From DATAGF01 sp963834875 (lineage in GTDB: Bacteria; Actinomycetota; Thermoleophilia; Miltoncostaeales; Miltoncostaeaceae), in NCBI GenBank assembly GCA_963834875.1, contig CAWIDG010000013.1, positions 1 through 64,000 of the forward strand: a stretch of 64,000 bases of DNA, given 5' to 3'. Positions 8,391 through 16,973 of this stretch are shown in pieces (position 1 is the first letter of the stretch; every line of letters starts with the position of its first letter). The notes beneath the pieces were generated by a model. It did not search any database, was not told the origin of the DNA, and saw only the letters and a list, made by a program, of their open reading frames with translations. Made by a program: the position numbers and the translations under genes.

Positions 8391-9652
8391 GCCCGCCGCC
8401 GCGCCGCGTCCGCCTGCGCGCGGGCGGAGCCCAGGCGCTGGCCCACACCCTCCGCCCCGAGGCCGACGTCGAGGGGCTGCGCGAGGGCGTCGCCGCGACC
8501 CTCGACGACGTTCGCTCGCGGGGGGACGACGCCCTCGTCGACTCGGCGCGCCGGTTCGACTGCGCCGGCTTCGCGCACGACCGGCTGCGCGTGCCGCCGG
8601 CCGCGATCGAGCGGGCCGTCGAGCGCCTCGGCGACGACCTGCGGGCCGCGGTCGTCGCGGCCTCGGCGCAGGTGCGGATCGTCGCCGAGGCCCTGCTGCC
8701 GGACGACCGCCACGTGACGCTCCCCTACGGCCAGCGCGTCTCGGTGCGGCGCGTCCCGGTGGACTCGGCGGGCTGCTACGTGCCCGGCGGGCGCGCCGCG
8801 TACCCCTCGAGCCTGGTGATGGCGGCGGTGCCCGCGCTGGTCGCCGGCGTCGGGCGCGTCGTCGTCGTGAGCCCGCCGGGTGACGACGCACGCCCGGCGC
8901 CGGCCGTCCTCGCGACGGCCGGCCTCCTCGGCGTGGAGGAGGTCTACGCGGCGGGCGGCGCGGCCGCGATCGGTGCGCTCGCCCACGGCACCGCCACGAT
9001 CGCCCCGGTCGCCGTGGTCGTCGGCCCGGGGAGCCCCTGGGTGCAGGAGGCCAAGCGCCAGGTCGCCGGCACGGTCGGCATCGACGGGCTCGCCGGGCCC
9101 AGCGAGGTCATGGTCATCGCCGACGCCGGCGCGGACCCGGCCGCGATGGCCCTCGACCTGCTGGCCCAGGCCGAGCACGGCCCCGACTCGCCGGCCGTGC
9201 TGGCGAGCGACGACCCCGAGGTCGTGGACGCCGTCGCGGCCGCGCTCGAGGGCCTCCCGGAGGCGATCGGCCCCATCACCCTCGTCGAGTGTGCCAGCAT
9301 GCCGCTGGCGATCGAGCTCGCGGAGGCCTTCGCCCCGGAGCACCTGGAGGTCGCGACCCGCGATCCCCAGGCGATCGTGTCCGAGATCACGCGGGCGGGG
9401 GCGGTGTTCGTGGGGCCCAACTGCGCCACCGCGTTCGGCGACTACGTCGCGGGCTCCAACCACGTCCTGCCCACCGGGGGCGCCGCGCGCCACGCGTCGG
9501 CCCTGGGGCCAACCACGTTCCTGCGGAGGATGTCGGTGGTCGAGATGACCGACGAGGCGGTCGAGGCGCTGACGCCCCACCTGGCGGCGCTGGCCGACGC
9601 CGAGGGCTTCCCGATGCACCGCCGCTCGGCCGAGGCGAGGGTGCGCCCGTGA
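8387..9652 (+). CDS. hisD: histidinol dehydrogenase
   Basis: HisD oxidises histidinol to histidine in two NAD-dependent steps with a bound zinc. The 421-residue protein carries RVPVDSAGCYVPGGRAAYPS, AGGAAAIGALAHGT, VGIDGLAGPSEVMVIAD and EHGPDSPAVL, all family landmarks. The region FAPEHLEVATRDP contains the catalytic Glu-His pair, and GSNHVLPTGGAARHASAL follows. It starts at a GTG overlapping hisG by 4 bases and ends overlapping hisB by 4. Confidence 0.95.
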   Translation: MSPPPRRVRLRAGGAQALAHTLRPEADVEGLREGVAATLDDVRSRGDDALVDSARRFDCAGFAHDRLRVPPAAIERAVERLGDDLRAAVVAASAQVRIVAEALLPDDRHVTLPYGQRVSVRRVPVDSAGCYVPGGRAAYPSSLVMAAVPALVAGVGRVVVVSPPGDDARPAPAVLATAGLLGVEEVYAAGGAAAIGALAHGTATIAPVAVVVGPGSPWVQEAKRQVAGTVGIDGLAGPSEVMVIADAGADPAAMALDLLAQAEHGPDSPAVLASDDPEVVDAVAAALEGLPEAIGPITLVECASMPLAIELAEAFAPEHLEVATRDPQAIVSEITRAGAVFVGPNCATAFGDYVAGSNHVLPTGGAARHASALGPTTFLRRMSVVEMTDEAVEALTPHLAALADAEGFPMHRRSAEARVRP

Positions 9653-10236
9653 GCCGGAGCGCCGAGGTGCGCCGCGCCACCCGCGAGACCGACGTGCGCG
9701 TGCGCGTCGATCTCGATGGCTCGGGGACGTCGGACGTCTCGACCGGCGTCGGGTTCCTCGACCACCTGCTGACGCTGCTTGCGCGCCACTCGCTGATCGA
9801 CCTGGAGATCGCCGCCACCGGGGACCTCGAGACCGGCAGCCACCACACGGCCGAGGACGTCGGCATCACGCTCGGGCAGGCGCTGGCGAAGGCGCTGGGC
9901 GACCGCGCGGGCATCGAGCGCTACGGCTGGGCGGCCGTGCCCATGGACGAGTGTCTCGCCCTGGCGGCAATCGACCTGTCCGGGCGCCCGTACGCCGCGG
10001 TGGACGTCCCGCTGCCCGACATGGTGATCGGCGGGCTCGAGACCGAGACCCTCCCCGAGCTGCTGCGTGGGCTGGCCAACCACGCCGGCCTCACGCTGCA
10101 CGTGCGCCTGCTGGCGCCGGGCGGCGCCCACCACGCGATGGAGGGGAGCGTCAAGGCCGTGGCCAAGGCGCTGGCGATCGCGGTCGCGCCCAACCCCCGG
10201 GTGGCGGGGATCCCCTCGACCAAGGGCACGATTTGA
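9649..10236 (+). CDS. hisB: imidazoleglycerol-phosphate dehydratase
   Basis: HisB dehydrates imidazole glycerol phosphate. The 195-residue protein is the single-function type, without a histidinol phosphatase domain. Metal-binding histidine motifs are plain: GVGFLDHLLTLLARHS, then SHHTAEDVGITLGQAL, and later NHAGLTLHV and AHHAMEGSVKAVAKAL. The ending PSTKGTI is typical. It starts at GTG within a GTGA overlap with hisD and is followed by hisH in a TTGA overlap. Confidence 0.95.
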   Translation: MSRSAEVRRATRETDVRVRVDLDGSGTSDVSTGVGFLDHLLTLLARHSLIDLEIAATGDLETGSHHTAEDVGITLGQALAKALGDRAGIERYGWAAVPMDECLALAAIDLSGRPYAAVDVPLPDMVIGGLETETLPELLRGLANHAGLTLHVRLLAPGGAHHAMEGSVKAVAKALAIAVAPNPRVAGIPSTKGTI

Positions 10237-10886
10237 CGCGGCCGCCGGTGCGCCTGGCCGTGCTCGACTACCGCGTGAGCAACCTGCGCAGCGCGACGAA
10301 GGCCCTCGAGCTCCTCGGGGCCGACGTCCGCGTGACCGGCGACCCGGCCGAGGTGCCCGGCGCCGACGCCGTCGTGCTGCCCGGGGTGGGCCACTTCGGC
10401 GAGGCGATGCGGCGCCTCCGCGATCTCGGGCTCGACCGCGCGGTGCTGCGCGCCGTCGACGAGGGCGTGCCGGTCCTCGGCTTCTGCGTGGGCCTGCAGC
10501 TGCTGTTCTCCGAGAGCGAGGAGAGCCCCGGCGTGTCGGGATTGGGGGTCCTGCCCGGCCCCGTCCGGCGCCTGCGCACCGAGCGCAAGCTGCCGCACAT
10601 CGGCTGGAGCGCGGTCGAGTGGGCCCCCGGCAGCGGCCTCGGCCCGGAGAGCGGGCGGCCCGCCGACGCGACGTACTACTTCGTCCACAGCTTCGCGCCC
10701 GAGCCCGAGGACGAGGCGCTCGTGCTGGGCCGCGCCCGCCACGGCGCCGAGTTCTGCGCCGCCGCGGGCCGTCCCGGCGTGACCGGGCTGCAGTTCCACC
10801 CCGAGAAGTCGAGCGCCGCCGGCCTCGCGCTGCTGGGACGCTGGCTCGCGGGGGTCCGCGCCGCCAGCGGCGCCCCGATCAGGTGA
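10233..10886 (+). CDS. hisH: imidazole glycerol phosphate synthase, glutaminase subunit
   Basis: HisH releases ammonia from glutamine and passes it to HisF. The class I glutaminase fold shows the start VRLAVLDYRVSNLRSATKAL, the oxyanion region LPGVGHFGEAM, the nucleophile Cys in GFCVGLQLLF and the His-Glu pair in LQFHPEKSSAAG. The start is probably TTG at 10233, which overlaps the hisB stop as TTGA; GTG at 10248 is an alternative. hisA follows with a GTGA overlap. Confidence 0.93.
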   Translation: MTRPPVRLAVLDYRVSNLRSATKALELLGADVRVTGDPAEVPGADAVVLPGVGHFGEAMRRLRDLGLDRAVLRAVDEGVPVLGFCVGLQLLFSESEESPGVSGLGVLPGPVRRLRTERKLPHIGWSAVEWAPGSGLGPESGRPADATYYFVHSFAPEPEDEALVLGRARHGAEFCAAAGRPGVTGLQFHPEKSSAAGLALLGRWLAGVRAASGAPIR

Positions 10887-11626
10887 TCGACCTCTTCCCG
10901 GCCATCGATCTGCAGGGGGAGCGCGCCGTGCGGCTGCGCCGGGGCGACTTCGCCCAATCGACCGTCTTCAGCGACGACCCGGTGGCTCAGGCGCGGGCGT
11001 TCGCCGAGGCGGGCGCGTCGGTGCTCCACGTGGTCGACCTCGACGGCGCGCGGCAGGGCCAGCCGGTGCACGCGGCGCTCGTCGCGAGCATCGCGGCCGC
11101 CTTCCCGGGCACGGTGCACCTGGGCGGCGGGCTGCGGTCGCGCGCGGCGATCGAGACCGCGATGGCGACCGGCGTCGACCGGGTCGTCGTGGGAACCGCG
11201 GCCCTCGAGGACCGCACGCTCCTCGGATGGGCCGTCGACCGCCTGGGCGACGGCCTCGTGGTGGGCGTGGACGCCCGCCAGGGGAAGGTGGCGACGCACG
11301 GCTGGACGCAGATCTCCGACCGCGACGCGGTCGACGTCGCGACCGAGCTGGTGTCCACGGGCGTCCGCCGCCTGGCCTACACCGACATCAACCGCGACGG
11401 CACCCTCGGCGGCCCCAACCTGGCGGCGCTGCGGAGGCTGGCCGAGGCGGTCCCTCCCCTCAAGCTGATCGCCTCGGGCGGCGTGTCGTCCCTCGACGAC
11501 CTCAGGCGGCTGCGCGGCCTGCGCCTGCCGAACCTGACGGGGGTCATCGTCGGCCGCGCCCTCTACGAGGGCCGCTTCACTGTCGCGGAGGGGCTCGAGG
11601 CCCTCGCCGCCCGGAGCCGCGCGTGA
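10883..11626 (+). CDS. hisA: ProFAR isomerase
   Basis: HisA isomerises ProFAR in histidine synthesis; in some actinobacteria the same enzyme (PriA) also serves tryptophan synthesis, which cannot be decided here. The 247-residue TIM barrel has LFPAIDLQGERAVRL with the catalytic Asp, the phosphate sites HLGGGLRSRAAIE and IASGGVSSLDDL, and YTDINRDGTLGGPNL with the second catalytic Asp region. It overlaps hisH and hisF by 4 bases each. Confidence 0.93.
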   Translation: MIDLFPAIDLQGERAVRLRRGDFAQSTVFSDDPVAQARAFAEAGASVLHVVDLDGARQGQPVHAALVASIAAAFPGTVHLGGGLRSRAAIETAMATGVDRVVVGTAALEDRTLLGWAVDRLGDGLVVGVDARQGKVATHGWTQISDRDAVDVATELVSTGVRRLAYTDINRDGTLGGPNLAALRRLAEAVPPLKLIASGGVSSLDDLRRLRGLRLPNLTGVIVGRALYEGRFTVAEGLEALAARSRA

Positions 11627-12378
11627 TCCGGGTGATCCCGTGCCTGGACGTGGACCGCGGCCGCGTCGTCAAGGGCGTGAATTTCGTCGGCCTGCGCGAC
11701 GCGGGCGACCCGGTGGAGCTCGCCGCCCGCTACGACCGCGAGGGGGCCGACGAGCTGGTGTTCCTGGACATCACGGCGAGCCACGAGGGGCGGGGCACGA
11801 TCGTCGAGCTGGCGCGCCGCACCGCCGAGGAGGTCTTCATCCCCTTCACCATCGGCGGCGGGCTGCGCTCGGAGGAGGACATCCGCGAGGTGCTCGCGGC
11901 CGGGGCCGACAAGGTCTCCCTCAACTCGGCGGCCATCCGCGACCCCGGCCTGATCGAGCGGGGTTCCGCCCGGTTCGGGGCCCAGTGCATCGTCGTCGCG
12001 ATCGATGCGAAGCGTCGGGAGCGCGGCTCCGGCTGGGAGGTGTTCCTCAACGGCGGGCGCCTGCCCACGGGGCGCGAGGCCGTCGCGTGGGCGGCCGAGG
12101 CGGCCGGGCGCGGGGCGGGGGAGCTGCTCGTCACCAGCATGGACCGGGACGGGACCCAGGACGGCTTCGACGTCGAGCTGCTGGCGGCGGTGGCGGACGC
12201 GGCGCCGGTGCCGCTGATCGCCTCCGGCGGGGCCGGGCGCCTCGAGCACTTCGCCGAGGCGGTCGCCGAGGGCCACGCCGACGCGGTGCTCGCGGCCTCG
12301 GTCTTCCACGACGGCGTCTACTCCATCGCCCAGGTGAAGCAGGCGATGGCGGGAGCCGGCGTCCCGGTCCGCCGCTAG
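11623..12378 (+). CDS. hisF: imidazole glycerol phosphate synthase, cyclase subunit
   Basis: HisF uses ammonia from HisH to form imidazole glycerol phosphate and AICAR. The 251-residue barrel shows VIPCLDVDRGRVVKGVNF (catalytic Asp), FTIGGGLRSEEDIREVL, VVAIDAKR with the second Asp, and LIASGGAGRLEHFAEAV. It is the last gene of the cluster; hisC, hisE and hisI are not in the window. Its TAG stop overlaps by two bases the TAG stop of the convergent gene on the other strand. Confidence 0.95.
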   Translation: MIRVIPCLDVDRGRVVKGVNFVGLRDAGDPVELAARYDREGADELVFLDITASHEGRGTIVELARRTAEEVFIPFTIGGGLRSEEDIREVLAAGADKVSLNSAAIRDPGLIERGSARFGAQCIVVAIDAKRRERGSGWEVFLNGGRLPTGREAVAWAAEAAGRGAGELLVTSMDRDGTQDGFDVELLAAVADAAPVPLIASGGAGRLEHFAEAVAEGHADAVLAASVFHDGVYSIAQVKQAMAGAGVPVRR

Positions 12379-13125
12379 GCCGAGGAGCCCCGGAGCCAGT
12401 CCTCGAAGCTCGTCGGGGCGATCCGGGCATCCGGCCCCGGGAGGAGGACCTCGCCGGCCATCTCGGGGCCGAAAATGCCGTTCTGCCAGCTCGGCACCAG
12501 GCGCACCTCCCGCCCCCGGGCCGCGAGCGCCCGCCGGGCCATGTCAACCAGGTCCTCGGTCGCGGGGCCGGCCAGGTCGCGTGCGCGGCCCTCGTGGGGC
12601 GCCGGCCGCGACCTCGGCGAGGACCTCGCCGACGTCGGCCGCCGCGACCGGCTGCACCAGCAGCGGGGGGACGGCGGCGCTGCCGTCGCGCTCGGTCCAG
12701 CCGACCACCATCTCGGCGAACTCGTGGAACTGGGTGGCCGGGAGGATGGTGTAGGGGATCGGGCCGGCCGCCACGACCTCCTCCTGGCGGCGCTTGCCGG
12801 CGTAGTGGGCGTTGCCCTCGACGCGGTCGACGCCGGCGATCGACAGCAGCACGTGGTGGCCCACGCCGGCGCCCTCCTCGGCGGCGAGCAGGCGCTCGGC
12901 CATGGCCCCGAACGCCGCCCGCGCGCTCTCGCGGTCCTGCGCAAGGGGGTTGGTCACGTCAACGACGGCCTCGGCGCCGGAAAGCGCGTCGTCGAGGCCC
13001 TCCCCGGTGGCGGCGTCAACTCCCCGCGAGCGGGCGGCGACGATGGCCTCGTGCCCGGCCCGCTCGAGGGCGGCGACCACGTGCCCACCCACGAGCCCCG
13101 TCCCGCCGATCACCGCGACGCGCAC
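12375..13125 (-). CDS. NAD(P)-binding NmrA/SDR-like protein (frameshifted)
   Basis: An atypical short-chain dehydrogenase of the NmrA/NAD(P)H-binding type. It starts VRVAVIGGTGLVGGHVV, with the nucleotide-binding GGTGLVGG at residues 7-14, and has the PYTILPATQFHEFAEMVV stretch typical of such proteins. The catalytic YxxxK is not obvious. The frame shifts near 12597; deleting one C joins the C-terminal part that ends at 12375. The GTG start lies 6 bases after a TATGTT box, so the message is probably leaderless. Substrate unknown. Confidence 0.7.
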
Positions 13126-13131
13126 GTCCTG

Positions 13132-13141
13132 AACATATCCT
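13132..13141. promoter_or_regulatory. overlapping divergent -10 boxes
   Basis: The sequence AACATATCCT gives TATGTT on the minus strand (13137-13132), 6 bases before the GTG of the NmrA-like gene, and TATCCT on the plus strand (13136-13141), 11 bases before the ATG of the methyltransferase. The boxes share bases, so the two promoters probably compete. Confidence 0.5.
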
Positions 13142-13152
13142 TCCTCGTCTCG

Positions 13153-14013
13153 ATGCCCGATCCGAGCCGTGAGACGAGCCACCGACCGCCGCCCCTGACC
13201 GATGCCCAGCGCCGCTTCACCGCGGTCGAGGCCGCCGGCTGGAGCGAGCGCGCGGGCGCCTACGACCGCCTGACGGCCGGGATCACCCTCACCCTCGCCG
13301 TGCCGCTGCTCGACGCCGCCGGCGTCGGCGCGGGCACCCGCGTCCTCGATCTCGGCTGCGGGCCCGGGGTCGTGTGCGGCCTGGCGGCCGAGCGCGGCGC
13401 CCTGCCCACCGGCGCCGACGTGTCGCCCGGGATGCTCGCCGAGGCTCGCAGGCGCCACCCGGGCCTCGCCTTCGTGGAGGCGGACGCCGTCGCGCTGCCC
13501 TTCGCGGACGGGGCCTTCGACGCGTGCGTCGGCGGCTTCGTCCTCAACCACCTCCCCGCCCCCGACGCGGCGGCGGCCGAGCTCGCCCGCGTGCTGGCGC
13601 CCGGCGGCGCCCTCGCCCTCTCGCTGTGGGAGCCTCCGGCGCGGAACCGTTGGCTCGGGATCGTCGGCGAGGCGCTCGCCGAGGTCGGCGTCCCCACGCC
13701 CGCCGACCTGGCGGGCGGGCCGGACCCCTACCGGTTCGCGGACCGCGACGAGATGGTCGGGCTCCTCCGGCGCGCCGGCTTCGGCGACGCCCGGGTCGAG
13801 CGGGTCGAGACCCTCGCCCGGTGCCGCGACGGCGACGAGCTCTGGGAGGGGGTCCTGGGCGGATCGGTGCGGACCTCGACGACCATCCTGCGCCAGCCCG
13901 AGGAGGTCCGGCGGCGGGTGCGCGCGGCGGTGGACCGCCGGCTGCGGGCCTACCGGACGCCGCGCGGCCTGGAGCTTCCCGCGAGAGCCGTGATCGGAGT
14001 CGGCCGCCGGTGA
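13153..14013 (+). CDS. class I SAM-dependent methyltransferase
   Basis: A 286-residue methyltransferase of the UbiE/methyltransferase-11 type. The SAM site reads VLDLGCGPGVVCGLAAERG near residue 65, and VEADAVALPFADGAFD near 110. GGFVLNHLPAPDAAAAEL and VLAPGGALALSLWEPP complete the Rossmann core. The target molecule is unknown. The gene is divergent from the NmrA-like gene and overlaps the NTF2/kinase fusion gene by 4 bases, which suggests a joint task such as small-molecule modification. Confidence 0.8.
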   Translation: MPDPSRETSHRPPPLTDAQRRFTAVEAAGWSERAGAYDRLTAGITLTLAVPLLDAAGVGAGTRVLDLGCGPGVVCGLAAERGALPTGADVSPGMLAEARRRHPGLAFVEADAVALPFADGAFDACVGGFVLNHLPAPDAAAAELARVLAPGGALALSLWEPPARNRWLGIVGEALAEVGVPTPADLAGGPDPYRFADRDEMVGLLRRAGFGDARVERVETLARCRDGDELWEGVLGGSVRTSTTILRQPEEVRRRVRAAVDRRLRAYRTPRGLELPARAVIGVGRR

Positions 14014-15383
14014 CGCCCGCCGCGCTGCTGCGCGCGGCGCTCGAGACGGGCGCCGTGGGGCCCCTGGCGGAGTCGTACGCGGACGACGCGGTCCTCGACG
14101 CCGGGCTGCCGGGCCGGCGGGTGCGCGCGACCGGCCGCGCGGCCATCGCGGACCGCCTGGCCGAGTGGTACGGCGGCCCGGGCCGCATCGTCGAGTGGTC
14201 GGCCGCCGAGCACCCCGACGGCGTCGCGATCTGGTGCGAGCGGGTCGGCGAGGAGCGCGCGGTGCGCCAGCGTCATTACCTGCGCACCCGCGCGGGGCGG
14301 ATCGCCGGTCACTGGATCTACGGTGCGCCGCCGCGGGCCGCCGCGCCGGCCCTGGCGACCGCCGACGCCTCCCCGCCGGCCGCGCTCCTCGCGCGTCAGG
14401 GCAGGGTCGCGGAGGTTCGCCCCCTCGTCTCGAGCGGCTGGTCGGGGGACGCCCTCGCCGCCGTCGCCATGGCCGACGGGCGCCGGCTGGTGGCGAAGCG
14501 CGTCGTCCCCGGTGGCGGATGGATCGCCGCGCACACCGAGGATGCCGGGCGGGAGGGCCTGCTCGTCACGGAGGGCTGGGTCGAGCGGATGCCGTCGGCG
14601 CTCGAGCACACCCTCGTCGACGCTGAGCGCGGGGACGGCGCGTGGTGGATCCTCATGCGGGACGTCTCGGAGCTCCTCTGGCCGGCGGAGGGGCGCATCA
14701 CGCGCGAGGAGAGCAGTCGCGTGCTGGCGGCGGCGAACCGGATGTGGACCGCGTTCTGGGGGGTCCGGGTGCGCCCGGCGGCGACCCTCGCCCGGCGGCT
14801 CGACCTCCTGTCGCCCCAGGTGGCGCGGCGCGAGCGCGCGGGTCTCGATCTGCTGCCGAACCAGCTCGAGGCCGCCTGGGAGGCGTTCGCGGAGGCGGCG
14901 CCGCGGGACGTGGCGGACCCGGTGCTGGCGGTGCTGGCCGACCCGGAGCCCTTGGCCGCCTGGCTCGAGGCGCGCGGGGCGACGCTCCTCCACGGCGACC
15001 TGCGCGACGAGCACCTGGGCCGCGACGGGGAGCGGGTGGTGCTGATCGACTGGGGCCTCGCGACGCGGGGCCATCCCGTGGCGGACCTCTCGTGGTACCT
15101 GATGCACTGCGCCTGGCGCATCGACGCCACCCGCGACGAGATCGTCGATGACTTCCGCCGCGCCCGCGGCGAGGCCGACGACGCGGAGGCCCTCGAGGTC
15201 GGGCTCCTGACCGGGCTCGTCCAGTACGGCTGGATCATCGGCCACAGCGCCCTGATCCATCCCGACCCGGCCGAGCGGGCGTGGGCGCGCGACGAGCTTG
15301 CGTGGTGGGTGCCGCGGGCACGGCGCGCCCTGGCCGCCTGGTCGCCGCCGGACGCCCCGGCGTCCGCGCCGCCGCCCTCGTGA
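14010..15383 (+). CDS. NTF2-like domain fused to aminoglycoside-phosphotransferase-like kinase
   Basis: A 457-residue two-domain protein. Residues 1 to about 105 look like an NTF2/SnoaL fold (LAESYADDAVLDAGLPG, then HYLRTRAGRIAGHWIYG). From about 120 on it resembles the APH kinase family: the catalytic loop reads LHGDLRDEHLG and the metal site LIDWGLATRGHPVADLSWYL. These fit a small-molecule kinase, but the substrate is unknown and an antibiotic is only one possibility. The GTG start overlaps the methyltransferase stop. There is no stop or change in composition between the domains, so the fusion looks real. Confidence 0.75.
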   Translation: MTPAALLRAALETGAVGPLAESYADDAVLDAGLPGRRVRATGRAAIADRLAEWYGGPGRIVEWSAAEHPDGVAIWCERVGEERAVRQRHYLRTRAGRIAGHWIYGAPPRAAAPALATADASPPAALLARQGRVAEVRPLVSSGWSGDALAAVAMADGRRLVAKRVVPGGGWIAAHTEDAGREGLLVTEGWVERMPSALEHTLVDAERGDGAWWILMRDVSELLWPAEGRITREESSRVLAAANRMWTAFWGVRVRPAATLARRLDLLSPQVARRERAGLDLLPNQLEAAWEAFAEAAPRDVADPVLAVLADPEPLAAWLEARGATLLHGDLRDEHLGRDGERVVLIDWGLATRGHPVADLSWYLMHCAWRIDATRDEIVDDFRRARGEADDAEALEVGLLTGLVQYGWIIGHSALIHPDPAERAWARDELAWWVPRARRALAAWSPPDAPASAPPPS

Positions 15384-15397
15384 CGCCGGCCCGCCGC

Positions 15398-16243
15398 TCA
15401 GGCGGGGACGCGGGCGACCGCGTAGATGGCGTCCACGCCGATCTCGCGCACCGGCCCGGAGCGCAGGCGCGCGAGATCGAGGCGGCGCACCTGCTCGGCC
15501 GCCGCCGGCCCGATCGCCTCGACATAGCTTCGCAGCGCGCTCCCCATCACGCAGCGCCACCAGTCCTCGGGGGAGGCGAGCGGACGCGTGCCGCGCTCGA
15601 GCGTCACCTCGGCATCCGGCGACCCGGCCTCGCGCAGCAGCGTTCGCATGGTCTCGGCGTCGTCGGTCCGGGTCCAGGGAGGCCGCACCTCGATGTCGGG
15701 GCGCACGGCCCGCACGCTGCGGCGGAAGGAGTCGAGCATCGGGGCGAAGAACCCCGGCCCCAGCACGGTCACGGCGAGCCGCCCGCCCGGGCGCACCAGC
15801 CCGCGGAGCCGGCGCACGAGCGCGGCCATGTCGTCGGCGAAGAACACGCCGAGGGCGCAGATGACGACGTCGAAGCGCTCCCCGCCCGTGTCGAGCCGGG
15901 TCATGTCCGCCACCCGCAGCTCCACCTGCGCGAGGCCGCGCGCGGCCGCCTCGTCGCGAGCCACGTCCAGCATGGGCTCGGCGTAGTCGACGCCGAGCAC
16001 CCGGCCGGACGGCCCGACGGCCTCCGCGGCCGGCATCGTCGCCGCCCCGGTGCCGCAGGCGACGTCGAGGACGCTCAGCCCGCGGAGCGGCCCCAGCCGC
16101 TCGACCGTCCGCCGTCCGGCGACGGCCCAGAAGTCGCGGGCCGCGTCGGCGTAGTCGCGCGCCGCCGTCCCGTAGGTGGCCCGGGCGTCGAATCCGGCGA
16201 GGGCGCGGTCGTCGCGATCGACGGTCATGGCGCCATCGTCCAC
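15398..16243 (-). CDS. class I SAM-dependent methyltransferase
   Basis: A methyltransferase of up to 281 residues. It has VLDVACGTGAATMPAAEAV as the SAM motif, GVDYAEPMLDVARDEA and VRPGGRLAVTVLGPGFF. The start may be GTG at 16243 or the in-frame ATG at 16228. It is divergent from ridA and faces the NTF2/kinase fusion gene tail to tail. The substrate is unknown. Confidence 0.8.
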   Translation of the reverse strand: MDDGAMTVDRDDRALAGFDARATYGTAARDYADAARDFWAVAGRRTVERLGPLRGLSVLDVACGTGAATMPAAEAVGPSGRVLGVDYAEPMLDVARDEAAARGLAQVELRVADMTRLDTGGERFDVVICALGVFFADDMAALVRRLRGLVRPGGRLAVTVLGPGFFAPMLDSFRRSVRAVRPDIEVRPPWTRTDDAETMRTLLREAGSPDAEVTLERGTRPLASPEDWWRCVMGSALRSYVEAIGPAAAEQVRRLDLARLRSGPVREIGVDAIYAVARVPA

Positions 16244-16262
16244 CGCGGAGCGGGGCGTCCGC

Positions 16263-16268
16263 TAGCGT
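16263..16268 (+). promoter_or_regulatory. -10 box TAGCGT before ridA
   Basis: TAGCGT lies 10 bases before the GTG at 16279, with no Shine-Dalgarno in between. The spacing is slightly longer than the 6-8 bases at most other sites, so transcription may start a few bases before the codon. Confidence 0.45.
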
Positions 16269-16278
16269 CCGCCGGGAC

Positions 16279-16677
16279 GTGAGGACCATCCGCACCGACG
16301 CGGCGCCGGCGCCGGTCGCCGGCGCCCCCTACAGCCAGGCCGCCGCCGGGGCTCCCGGCGAGGTCGTGTTCGTCTCGGGCCAGCTGGGGATCGATCCGGG
16401 CACGGGGGCCCTCGTGAGCGACGACGTGCACGAGCAGACCGCGCTCGCCCTGCGGCACGTGGCCGCGATCCTCGCCGAGGCGGGGGCGGGCCTGGGCGAC
16501 GTCGTCAAGACCACCGTCTACCTCGCGGACCTGCGGGCGGACTTCGCCGCGATGAACGAGGTCTACGCGCACGCGTTCTCGGGACACGCCCCGGCGCGCG
16601 CCACGGTGGGCGTCGCGGCGCTCCCGCTCGGCGCGCGGGTCGAGATCGAGGCCGTCGCCGTCGTCCCGGAGGGGTGA
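16279..16677 (+). CDS. ridA: RidA-family enamine/imine deaminase
   Basis: RidA proteins hydrolyse reactive enamines and imines released by PLP enzymes. The 132-residue protein has the family run PYSQAAAGAPGEVVFVSGQL, TALALRHVAAILAEAG and VVKTTVYLADL, and the conserved arginine in PARATVGVAALPLGARVEIE. It is a single small domain that normally forms trimers. It stands alone between divergent and convergent neighbours. Its exact imine substrate cannot be told from sequence. Confidence 0.88.
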   Translation: MRTIRTDAAPAPVAGAPYSQAAAGAPGEVVFVSGQLGIDPGTGALVSDDVHEQTALALRHVAAILAEAGAGLGDVVKTTVYLADLRADFAAMNEVYAHAFSGHAPARATVGVAALPLGARVEIEAVAVVPEG

Positions 16678-16700
16678 CGGCGGCGTGCGCCAGCGGACGG

Positions 16701-16952
16701 CTACTCGGCCCAGGTGCGGCGCTCGAGCAGGCTGTCGAGCGCGATGCGGTCGAGGTAGTCCGGGGCCTCGGAGAGCGGCCGGCCGGCGTTGGCCGGGTCC
16801 TCGACCCAGGCGCGGAAGCGCGCCTGGGCCTCGTCGAAGCGCTCCTGGAGCTCCGTCAGCGTGAGCCCCTCGAAGCGCGCGAAGGCCGCGACCAGATCGG
16901 GCGCCATCGGCGCGACGGCCGCCAGCTTGCGGGAGACCGGGTCGTAGGCCAC
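16701..16952 (-). CDS. small hypothetical protein (83 aa)
   Basis: An 83-residue soluble, helical protein with LTLTELQERFDEAQARFRAW and a C-terminal DYLDRIALDSLLERRTW. The GTG start at 16952 lies 7 bases after a minus-strand TAAGCT box, which supports a leaderless message and this short form. It is divergent from the nucleotidyltransferase gene. I recognise no family. Confidence 0.5.
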   Translation of the reverse strand: MAYDPVSRKLAAVAPMAPDLVAAFARFEGLTLTELQERFDEAQARFRAWVEDPANAGRPLSEAPDYLDRIALDSLLERRTWAE

Positions 16953-16959
16953 GAGCAGG

Positions 16960-16965
16960 AGCTTA
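16960..16965 (-). promoter_or_regulatory. -10 box TAAGCT for the 16701-16952 gene
   Basis: On the minus strand TAAGCT is followed by 7 bases and GTG at 16952. This decides the start of that small gene. Confidence 0.45.
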
Positions 16966-16973
16966 GCCGCGCC

